Positions 18,513 to 25,326 of a DNA stretch of 64,000 nt are shown one piece after another. A program made the translations under genes and the position numbers. A model generated the notes under the pieces. The model was not told where the DNA came from. It did no database searches and saw only the letters and a list, made by a program, of their open reading frames with translations. How positions within the stretch are numbered: position 1 is the first letter of the stretch; the number at the start of each line of letters is the position of its first letter. Origin of the DNA: Pontibacter cellulosilyticus (lineage in GTDB: Bacteria > Bacteroidota > Bacteroidia > Cytophagales > Hymenobacteraceae); assembly GCF_014306105.1 (NCBI RefSeq), contig NZ_JACRVF010000003.1, positions 248,001 through 312,000 on the forward strand, in the 5' to 3' direction.

Positions 18513-19052
18513 ATGATGGACAAAAGAGATAATTCAGGCATGATGACTGCCATGTTCCGTGACAGAGAGAGCGCAGAACGCGCTTACAACGAACTACGCG
18601 CACGTGGATATGATAAAGACGATATAAACGTTGTAATGACAGATAAAGCCCGCGAACGTCATTTCGGCGATGATGACGATGAACGCGGTGATACTGAGCT
18701 TGGTAACAAATCACTGGAAGGTACAGGAGCTGGTTCAGCGATCGGTGGTACGTTAGGCGCCATTGTTGGTGCCGTTGCTGCTATCGGTACATCAGTAGCC
18801 ATACCTGGACTTGGATTAGTAATAGCTGGCCCGTTGGCGGCTGGTTTGGCCGGCGCTGGTGCTGGTGGTTTAACAGGTGGCCTGATTGGAGCCTTGGTGG
18901 GTGCAGGTATACCTGAAGAGCGCGCTAAAGTATATGAGACCGGCATTAAAGAAGGTAACATTGTACTTGGATTCAAACCTCATTCTTCTGAGGATGCGCG
19001 TTATTTTGAAACGCACTTCCAGAAGCACAGAGGTGAGCATATTTACTACTAA
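18513..19052 (+). CDS. General stress protein with YflT-like domain and glycine-zipper segment
   Basis: 179 residues. The N-terminal part (MMTAMFRDRESAERAYNELR, GYDKDDINVVM) has the pattern of the general stress protein 17M/YflT-like domain, which folds like a small ferredoxin-type repeat. The middle (about 70-130) is a long Gly/Ala-rich hydrophobic glycine-zipper stretch, and the end returns to the alpha/beta repeat (YETGIKEGNIVLGFKPHS, ARYFETHFQKH). Members are often induced by general stress in other bacteria; that is family knowledge. A weak stem-loop (18452-18475) lies upstream and a terminator follows. AAAGCT precedes the start, as in 16089 and 20976. Confidence 0.8.
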   Translation: MMDKRDNSGMMTAMFRDRESAERAYNELRARGYDKDDINVVMTDKARERHFGDDDDERGDTELGNKSLEGTGAGSAIGGTLGAIVGAVAAIGTSVAIPGLGLVIAGPLAAGLAGAGAGGLTGGLIGALVGAGIPEERAKVYETGIKEGNIVLGFKPHSSEDARYFETHFQKHRGEHIYY

Positions 19053-19075
19053 GCTTTAATTGCTTAAACATACAG

Positions 19076-19114
19076 AAAGGACCTGTCTTATACTTTAAGG
19101 CAGGTCCTTTTTAT
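19076..19114 (+). terminator. Terminator with TATACTT in its loop
   Basis: 10-bp stem AAAGGACCTG / CAGGTCCTTT (19076-19085, 19101-19110) followed by T-rich sequence. The 15-base loop contains TATACTT. Confidence 0.9.
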
Positions 19115-19165
19115 TTTAGAACACTTCTCCAACGCACCGCTTGTAACGCTAAGGCAAACAATTTT

Positions 19166-19186
19166 CTGTTGTTTCGTATGCAACAG
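19166..19186. promoter_or_regulatory. Inverted repeat upstream of the DUF4142 lipoprotein gene
   Basis: CTGTTG-N9-CAACAG, perfect 6-bp arms, 29 bases before the start at 19215. A possible operator or short hairpin; weak evidence on its own. Confidence 0.25.
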
Positions 19187-19214
19187 GTATAAACCTTATC
19201 TTAAATACCGAACT

Positions 19215-19832
19215 ATGAAAAAATATTTGATAGCTGCTGTTTGTCTCTTCCTAAGCCTTAGTTTTAGTGCATGTGATTCCGGAAACAAGGAAGAAGTTGG
19301 CGGAAACACAGCTGAAGTCGCATCGGACTCTATGCTAACAGAAGAGCACCAGGAGCATATGATGACAGTGGCGCGCTACATTATGCTGCAAAAAGAACTT
19401 GCCAGGCTGGCACTTGAGAAAAGTGAAACGCAAAACGCCAAAGCATATGGCCAGGACCTGATGAATTGGGCAAATACAAAGCAAAGCGAGCTTCAGGAAA
19501 TGGCACAGACATATGGTGTAACGCTACCACAGCAGATGGAGGATAGTCAAACAAAGCATATAGATGATATTGCGGAAGTGGAAGCTAAAAACTATAAGTA
19601 TGATGAGGAGCTTTGGGATACAATAAAAGATGCGCAGCGAGACGCAGTGGAGGACTTTGATAAAGCCCTGAACGATGTAGACGAAGCATCCGGAACAGCA
19701 TATACATTGTGGTTACGCAACACAACCAAAGAACTCAGAGCACATTTAGAACAAGCTGCGGCCTATGACCTGGAGCTTAAGAATCGGGAAGGCGGCATCT
19801 CTGAACAAATCGTTGAAGATATAAATAACTAA
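19215..19832 (+). CDS. DUF4142-like lipoprotein
   Basis: 205 residues. Signal peptide with lipobox FSAC (Cys 20), then an Asp/Glu/Thr spacer and an all-helical domain of about 150 residues rich in Gln, Glu and Asp. The pattern (ARLALEKSETQNAKAYGQDL, then LQEMAQTYGVTLPQQM and AYTLWLRNTTKELRAHLEQA) resembles DUF4142, a ferritin-like four-helix family of periplasmic proteins with no known reaction. It sits in a row of stress-type genes. Domain assignment is by eye and moderate; the lipoprotein call is firm. Confidence 0.78.
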   Translation: MKKYLIAAVCLFLSLSFSACDSGNKEEVGGNTAEVASDSMLTEEHQEHMMTVARYIMLQKELARLALEKSETQNAKAYGQDLMNWANTKQSELQEMAQTYGVTLPQQMEDSQTKHIDDIAEVEAKNYKYDEELWDTIKDAQRDAVEDFDKALNDVDEASGTAYTLWLRNTTKELRAHLEQAAAYDLELKNREGGISEQIVEDINN

Positions 19833-19838
19833 AAGTAT

Positions 19839-19870
19839 AAAAGCGGGACAGTTCAACTTGTCTCGCTTTT
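19839..19870. terminator. Bidirectional terminator between convergent genes
   Basis: AAAAGCGGGACA / TGTCTCGCTTTT (one G-T pair) with an 8-base loop. It overlaps the last two bases of the esterase gene and is preceded by AAGTATA at 19833. Confidence 0.85.
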
Positions 19871-20426
19871 ATATTTCCAGCATTTCCTTAAGCACATCCC
19901 ATGTGTGCTTAGCTAACAATTTATGTCCCTCTGCATTGGGATGTACCCCATCGGGTAAGTTCAGGTGCCGCATACCCACTACTCCTTCCAGCAGAAAAGG
20001 AATAAAAGCAATGTTGTTCTTAAGGGCTAATTCTCTAAACAGTTTTCTGAACTCAGCAGCGTATCGCCCCGGCACAATATCAGGTATCTCCATCCCGGAA
20101 AGTATGATTTTAGCTTCCGGGTGATGCAATTTTACTTTATCAATTATCTGTTGCAGGTTCTGAGATGTTTCGCGGGTAGGTATACCTCTCAGTCCATCGT
20201 TGGCTCCTAAAGCCAACACAAAAATATCTATTGGCTGCGAGAGCCATCTATCTACCCTATAAAGGCCTCCTGAAGAGGTATCGCCACTTAGCCCGGCATT
20301 AAGTACCTTGTAACGGGTATATCCTTCTTCGCTGAGCTTACTCTGTATAAGGCTTGGGTAAGCTTGTGCCGCAGGCAACCCATATCCAGCTGTTAAACTG
20401 TCTCCTAGAAAAAGTATGTTTTTCAT
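19869..20426 (-). CDS. SGNH/GDSL hydrolase, arylesterase (TesA-like)
   Basis: 185-residue esterase of the SGNH fold. Block I GDSLTAGYG (residues 8-16, nucleophile Ser 10), block II Gly in NAGLSGDTSSGG, block III GANDGLRG, and block V DGVHPNAEGH with the catalytic Asp and His. This arrangement matches TesA/arylesterase proteins. TesA of E. coli is exported; here there is no signal peptide, as the block I motif starts at residue 8, so the enzyme should be cytoplasmic. Substrates are likely short acyl esters or lysophospholipids. Its stop lies inside the two-way terminator shared with the DUF4142 gene. Confidence 0.9.
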   Translation of the reverse strand: MKNILFLGDSLTAGYGLPAAQAYPSLIQSKLSEEGYTRYKVLNAGLSGDTSSGGLYRVDRWLSQPIDIFVLALGANDGLRGIPTRETSQNLQQIIDKVKLHHPEAKIILSGMEIPDIVPGRYAAEFRKLFRELALKNNIAFIPFLLEGVVGMRHLNLPDGVHPNAEGHKLLAKHTWDVLKEMLEI

Positions 20427-20469
20427 ATTGCTATAGTTTTAGAGAGCGCTGCAAAGTATACTTCAATTT

Positions 20470-20505
20470 TAAAAAAAAAGGGTTGCCCTGGCCGGGCAAC
20501 CCTTT
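20470..20505 (-). terminator. Terminator of the DUF2383 gene
   Basis: 12-bp stem AAAGGGTTGCCC / GGGCAACCCTTT with loop TGGCC; on the minus strand a run of nine T follows (A-tract at 20471-20479). Confidence 0.93.
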
Positions 20506-20523
20506 CTAGCATATATCATCTAC

Positions 20524-20976
20524 TTAATCAGCAGCATGCTTCATCTGGCGCAGACGCTCACAAGTAGCCATAGAGGCATTTTTCTGCTTCTCTACCATCT
20601 GTACTACGTTTGGTGGTAACTCGCCTTTATGATCCAAGGCATCATTATAAGCTTTCTGGGCCCATTCCTCGCCATATATGTTAGATTCTATTACCGCTTC
20701 TTCATCACTGCCTGTAACTGTATTTTTTACATCCATCCAGCCACGGTAAATTTTACCTTTAGCTGTAGTGCCAGTTTCTGTAGAACCACCCAGGCTGCTG
20801 ATTGTGCTGTTTATCTCGTTAGAGAACTTTGTACTCTGGTTAACCAGATCGTTATAATAAGACTGATGTGCAGGATCCTTTGTGAGTTTAGCGGCATGCT
20901 TATAGCCTTCAATTCTGTCGTTAACAAATTGATTAAGTTCCTGCAAAACATCTACTGCTTTTTGATTGTTATTCAT
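20524..20976 (-). CDS. PA2169/DUF2383 family four-helix-bundle protein
   Basis: 150 residues, all helical, with the pattern of the PA2169/DUF2383 family: QKAVDVLQELNQFVNDRIEG, GYKHAAKLTKDPAHQSYYND, then two more helices (IYRGWMDVKNTVTG, EEWAQKAYNDAL) and a C-terminal helix. The family folds like a ferritin-type bundle without a known reaction and is common in stress-related loci. ATG at 20976 gives the expected N-terminus MNNNQKAVDV; the TTG at 20985 is an alternative. No signal peptide. It is followed by a strong terminator and is probably a single-gene unit. Confidence 0.85.
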   Translation of the reverse strand: MNNNQKAVDVLQELNQFVNDRIEGYKHAAKLTKDPAHQSYYNDLVNQSTKFSNEINSTISSLGGSTETGTTAKGKIYRGWMDVKNTVTGSDEEAVIESNIYGEEWAQKAYNDALDHKGELPPNVVQMVEKQKNASMATCERLRQMKHAAD

Positions 20977-21196
20977 AGCTTTCAATTTTTGTTTCTATAA
21001 TCGGAAACGAAAAAAACCAGCGGATAGTTATAATAACTGTATATAACAATCGTATCGTATAGATAAATAAGGCCTTAATCTGGATAATACCTAAGACTGT
21101 ATAAAGCAGTGGCCAGTTTTATGATTTAAGTTGTATAAATACTACATTACGTTCTAATATCTGCAAAATTTATAAAGCCAAACATGAGTGCGGCAT

Positions 21197-21204
21197 TACT
21201 TTTG
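21197..21204 (+). promoter_or_regulatory. Possible -7 element (TACTTTTG) of the tail-specific protease gene
   Basis: Exact TAnnTTTG match 34 bases before the start at 21239. The base run at the proper -33 distance is AAAG, not TTTG, so only the -7 half is supported. Confidence 0.35.
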
Positions 21205-21238
21205 CACAAACTAAACCGGGTTCAACTAACTTAATTAG

Positions 21239-23347
21239 ATGCTATCATTGACAACCAGAATAAAAATTATTGTTTCGGTACTTGCAGTTGTGTTACTGAC
21301 AGGTTCGTTTATTCTTTATAGAACTTCAGATGTTCCTGAGGGCAAAAACGAAATCCTGATTAAGGCACTGTTGCAGGGCCTGAACCAGGGCCACTACCGC
21401 CCAGAGAAAATAGATGATTCTTTTTCTAAAAAGGCGTTTGGCTTATACTTAGACAGGTTAGACTACAATAAGAAGTTTTTACTAGCTTCTGATGTAGCCC
21501 AGCTGCGCAAGTATGAAACCGCCATCGACGATCAGTTGCGCGAAGGCTCTTATGAGTTCTTTGATATGTCTGCCGCACTTATAGAGCAGCGTGTTAAAGA
21601 AACGGAAGGATATTACAAAGAGATTCTTGCAAAGCCATTCGACTTCGGCACAGACGAAGCCATTGAGTTGGAGAGCAAGAAGCTTTCTTACGCCAAAGAT
21701 AGAGCAGCTCTGAAAGAAGAGTGGCGCAAGCAGCTGAAGTATCAGACTTTGGTACGCTTGGCTGATATGCAGAAAGACCAGGAGCAGGCACTTGCCAAAG
21801 GCGAAAAAGTTGAGAAAAAGACTTTTGAGCAGATGGAGAAAGAGGCTCGTGAAAAGCTTACCAAGAACTACAAAGATCTGTACGACCGCCTGAATAAGAT
21901 TAATAAAGAAGACCGTCGTGCCACTTTTATTAATGCAGTTGCCAATGTGTACGATCCACACACTGGGTACTTCCCTCCGAAGGCCAAGTCTGATTTCGAC
22001 ATTAACTTTACAGGAAGACTGGAAGGTATAGGTGCATCGCTGCTTGAGGTAGATGGCAATATCAAAGTAAACGAGATTGTGCCAGGCAGCCCATCATACC
22101 TGCAAGGAGACCTGAAGCCAGGCGATGTAATCCAGAAAGTAGCACAGGGCAAAGATGAACCTGTTATTGTAATGGGTATGCGCATCGATGATGCTATCCA
22201 GCTAATTCGTGGTAAAAAAGGCACAGAAGTACGCTTAACAGTTAAAAAGCCTGATGGAACGATCAAAGTTGTTCCTATCATCCGCGATGTGATTGTATTT
22301 GAAGAAACTTATGCACAGTCTGCGTTGATAGATGGCAAAGAGAAAATCGGTTATATTAAACTACCTGGTTTTTATGCTGACTTTGAGCGCAACGGTGGCC
22401 GCAACAGCGGCGCTGATGTGAAGGCAGAGGTTGAAAAACTGAAAGCTGCCGGCATGAAAGGCTTAATACTTGACCTGCGAAACAATGGTGGTGGCTCATT
22501 GGGCGACGCTGTAGAAATGGCCGGTTTATTTATTGATAAAGGCCCGGTTGTTCAGGTGAAGACAGCATCAGGCAAAGCGATTGTTTTAGACGACCGCGAC
22601 CCTAAAGTACAGTACGATGGCCCGCTCACCATACTTGTAAATGCAAACAGTGCATCTGCCTCAGAGATTCTGGCAGCGGCCATGCAGGATTATAAGCGTG
22701 CAGTAATTGTGGGTAGCCCTACTTACGGTAAAGGTACAGTACAGCAGTTTTTTGAGCTAGACGAAGCGCTGCCGGCACAGTTTAATGCCTACAAGCCATT
22801 CGGTGCATTAAAACTGACTACTCAGAAGTTCTATAGAATTAACGGCGGTACAACGCAGTTGCGTGGCGTAACCCCTGATGTTATACTTCCGGATGCTTAC
22901 AGTTACATGGAGTTTGGTGAGAAAGAGCAGGATTACCCGCTTCCTTTTGATGAGATCACTCCTGCTAGCTATAAAACCTGGATGAACAACAAATTGAATA
23001 TCTCGAAAGTACAGGCGAGCAGCAAGAACAGAATTGCTCAAAACAAATCATTCGCTCTGATAAAAGAGAGTGGTGAGCGCCTTAAAAAGCAGTCAGAGAA
23101 CACAGTGCGTTCATTGCAGTTCGAGAAATATCTAGCAGAAGAGAAAAAGGCTGAAGCAGAAGCAAAACGTTACGAAGAAGCGCAGAAAGAGGTACCGGTG
23201 TTAAATGTAAGCCGTTTGCCACAGGATCTGAAGCTTATCGCAAACGACACAGCGCAGGTAGCCCGTAACAAGGAATTCCTGAAGAGCCTTCGTAAAGATA
23301 TTTACATCGAAGAAGCTGTAGCCATTATCCAGAACGATCTTAAATAA
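21239..23347 (+). CDS. prc: Carboxy-terminal processing (tail-specific) protease, S41 family
   Basis: 702-residue periplasmic protease of the Prc/Tsp type, which trims or degrades proteins from their C-termini. N-terminal hydrophobic segment (residues 8-28) serves as signal or anchor. A helical N-domain (about 35-230) is followed by a PDZ domain (IGASLLEVDGNIKVNEIVPG, GDVIQKVAQG, near 255-330), the S41 core (GYIKLPGFY, LILDLRNNGGG near 415) and the catalytic Ser/Lys dyad in NANSASASE (near 469) and SPTYGKGTVQQ (near 497). The C-terminal extension of about 150 residues is the DUF3340-like part found in long Prc forms. Ends at a strong terminator; a single-gene unit. Confidence 0.94.
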   Translation: MLSLTTRIKIIVSVLAVVLLTGSFILYRTSDVPEGKNEILIKALLQGLNQGHYRPEKIDDSFSKKAFGLYLDRLDYNKKFLLASDVAQLRKYETAIDDQLREGSYEFFDMSAALIEQRVKETEGYYKEILAKPFDFGTDEAIELESKKLSYAKDRAALKEEWRKQLKYQTLVRLADMQKDQEQALAKGEKVEKKTFEQMEKEAREKLTKNYKDLYDRLNKINKEDRRATFINAVANVYDPHTGYFPPKAKSDFDINFTGRLEGIGASLLEVDGNIKVNEIVPGSPSYLQGDLKPGDVIQKVAQGKDEPVIVMGMRIDDAIQLIRGKKGTEVRLTVKKPDGTIKVVPIIRDVIVFEETYAQSALIDGKEKIGYIKLPGFYADFERNGGRNSGADVKAEVEKLKAAGMKGLILDLRNNGGGSLGDAVEMAGLFIDKGPVVQVKTASGKAIVLDDRDPKVQYDGPLTILVNANSASASEILAAAMQDYKRAVIVGSPTYGKGTVQQFFELDEALPAQFNAYKPFGALKLTTQKFYRINGGTTQLRGVTPDVILPDAYSYMEFGEKEQDYPLPFDEITPASYKTWMNNKLNISKVQASSKNRIAQNKSFALIKESGERLKKQSENTVRSLQFEKYLAEEKKAEAEAKRYEEAQKEVPVLNVSRLPQDLKLIANDTAQVARNKEFLKSLRKDIYIEEAVAIIQNDLK

Positions 23348-23365
23348 TATAAGACACTCCTACTT

Positions 23366-23407
23366 AAAGCGCCCGCTATATTGAACATAGCGGGCGCTTT
23401 TTTTATA
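23366..23407 (+). terminator. Terminator of prc
   Basis: 14-bp perfect GC-rich stem AAAGCGCCCGCTAT and complement (23387-23400), 7-base loop, then T-run. Confidence 0.95.
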
Positions 23408-23434
23408 TTACCTCTCTAAACCTCATCTTATACT

Positions 23435-25186
23435 ATGTCAAAAAGAATTACCCACTGTGCAAAGTATACTGCAGCTGCCTCTGTACTAAAAGCATGGCTG
23501 CTTTTGATAGCTGTACTGCCTGCGCTTTTCAGTAGCTGCACCAGAACGACACAACTTAAAGAGACTAGCCAGCGTGGCTACACCGCTGATAAAGCCATGG
23601 TAGTGTCGGCCCACCCGGATGCCACACGCATTGGGGTAGAAATACTAAGAAAGGGAGGCAACGCCTTTGATGCAGCCATCGCAACGCAATTTGCACTGGC
23701 AGTAGCCTTTCCGGCAGCTGGCAATATTGGCGGAGGCGGCTTTCTGGTTTACCGGCAGGCAGACGGAAGTATAGGCACCCTGGATTACCGCGAAATGGCT
23801 CCTGCCGCTGCTACTGAAAAAATGTACCAGGATGCACAGGGTAATGTGATCGAAGACCTGAGCCTATCAGGGCACCTTGCCTCTGGAGTGCCTGGCAGCG
23901 TGGCCGGCATGTTTGAGACGCACCAGAAGTTTGGCTCGCTGCCATGGGCTGAACTGGTACAACCATCCATAGAGCTTGCCCGCAACGGTGTGGTACTGAC
24001 TGAAAAAGAAGCCGCAGGCCTTAACAGCAACAGGGAGCGCTTTATCAAGTATAACAAACACCTCCCTTACCTAACAAATGAAAATAACTGGAAAGCTGGT
24101 GACAAGTTAAAGCATAAAGACCTTGCCCGCACGCTGGAGCGTATCCGTGACAATGGCCGCGACGGGTTTTACAAAGGCGAAACCGCAGACCTTATCGTAA
24201 AGGAAATGCAGCGCGGCAACGGCATTATCAGCCATCAGGACCTGGAGAACTATACTGCAGCATGGCGTCAACCCATCACAGGCAAGTATAAAGACTATAA
24301 AGTTATCTCGATGGGGCCGCCCTCCAGCGGAGGTGTAGCTTTGCTACAACTGCTAACTATGGTAGAGCCTTATAACCTTAGCAAGTATGGCTGGCAGAGC
24401 CCTGAAACGATACAGCTAATGGTAGAAGCAGAACGCCGCGCCTATGCAGATCGTGCCGCTTACCTCGGCGACCCAGATTTTGTGAAGGTGCCTGTTGAAC
24501 AACTGCTGGATGAAGACTATTTGAAAGACAGAATGAAATCTGTTGACCTTGCCCGTGCAACTGCCTCTAACGAAATAAAAGAGGGTTCACTGCCAGTTTA
24601 TGAATCGGAGCAAACAACCCATTTAAGTATAGTAGATGCTGCGGGTAATGCAGTCTCTGTAACCACCACACTAAACGGCAGCTACGGCTCTAAAGTGGTG
24701 GTAGAGGGTGCCGGCTTTTTGCTTAATAACGAGATGGATGATTTTAGTGTAAAGCCTGGCTCTCCGAATATGTATGGCCTGGTGGGTGGCAAAGCAAACG
24801 CGATTGCACCGGGCAAGCGCATGCTCAGCTCCATGACTCCCACCATAGTTGAAAAAGACGGCAAGCTCTTTATGGTTGTGGGTACACCAGGCGGTTCTAC
24901 CATTATTACATCAGTTTACCAAGCAATACTAAACGTGATAGAGCACAACATGACAATGCAGCAGGCCGTGGCCGCGCCGCGCTTCCATCACCAGTGGTTA
25001 CCTGATGAAATACAGCACGAGCCAAAAGCGATAACACCTGAGGTAAGGGCTATACTACAGAACAGAGGCTATAAACTACAGGAACGTGGCACCTATGGCC
25101 GCGTAGACGCCATACTTGTGCTGCCAAACGGTAAACTCGAAGGCGGTGCGGATCCACGCGGTGATGATAAGGCAGCCGGATACTAA
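23435..25186 (+). CDS. ggt: Gamma-glutamyltransferase
   Basis: N-terminal nucleophile hydrolase that cleaves the gamma-glutamyl bond of glutathione-like compounds and transfers or hydrolyses the glutamyl group. 583 residues. N-terminus has a hydrophobic signal with lipobox-like FSSC (Cys 35), so it is likely a lipoprotein. The large subunit shows GGNAFDAAIATQFALAV near 72 and NIGGGGFLVY near 98. The autoprocessing Thr is in EQTTHLSIVD near residue 393; then VTTTLNGSYGS, the small-subunit GKRMLSSMTPTIV and GTPGGSTI near 490 follow. The start codon follows TATACT directly. It is flanked by terminators, so transcribed alone. Confidence 0.94.
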   Translation: MSKRITHCAKYTAAASVLKAWLLLIAVLPALFSSCTRTTQLKETSQRGYTADKAMVVSAHPDATRIGVEILRKGGNAFDAAIATQFALAVAFPAAGNIGGGGFLVYRQADGSIGTLDYREMAPAAATEKMYQDAQGNVIEDLSLSGHLASGVPGSVAGMFETHQKFGSLPWAELVQPSIELARNGVVLTEKEAAGLNSNRERFIKYNKHLPYLTNENNWKAGDKLKHKDLARTLERIRDNGRDGFYKGETADLIVKEMQRGNGIISHQDLENYTAAWRQPITGKYKDYKVISMGPPSSGGVALLQLLTMVEPYNLSKYGWQSPETIQLMVEAERRAYADRAAYLGDPDFVKVPVEQLLDEDYLKDRMKSVDLARATASNEIKEGSLPVYESEQTTHLSIVDAAGNAVSVTTTLNGSYGSKVVVEGAGFLLNNEMDDFSVKPGSPNMYGLVGGKANAIAPGKRMLSSMTPTIVEKDGKLFMVVGTPGGSTIITSVYQAILNVIEHNMTMQQAVAAPRFHHQWLPDEIQHEPKAITPEVRAILQNRGYKLQERGTYGRVDAILVLPNGKLEGGADPRGDDKAAGY

Positions 25187-25188
25187 CA

Positions 25189-25260
25189 AAGTATAATTTG
25201 GCTGCTCCGAAGTATAAGCTCAGAATAAAACGCCTTGCCTATACTTTGAGATTTATACTT
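25189..25260. repeat. Cluster of four AAGTATA/TATACTT heptamers
   Basis: In 72 bases after ggt there are AAGTATA at 25189 and 25210 and TATACTT at 25240 and 25254. This is the densest intergenic cluster of the dispersed motif described in the findings. Confidence 0.85.
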
Positions 25261-25265
25261 ATAAA

Positions 25266-25310
25266 AAACAGAAGAGCCTGCCGGGTATAATCCTGCAGGC
25301 TCTTCTGTTT
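25266..25310. terminator. Bidirectional terminator between ggt and the T9SS nuclease gene
   Basis: 16-bp perfect stem AAACAGAAGAGCCTGC and complement at 25295-25310, 13-base loop, with A/T-rich tracts on both sides. Its outer stem AAACAGAAGAGCC recurs in the dnaJ terminator at 63521. Confidence 0.93.
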
Positions 25311-25326
25311 ATACAGTAAATAAATT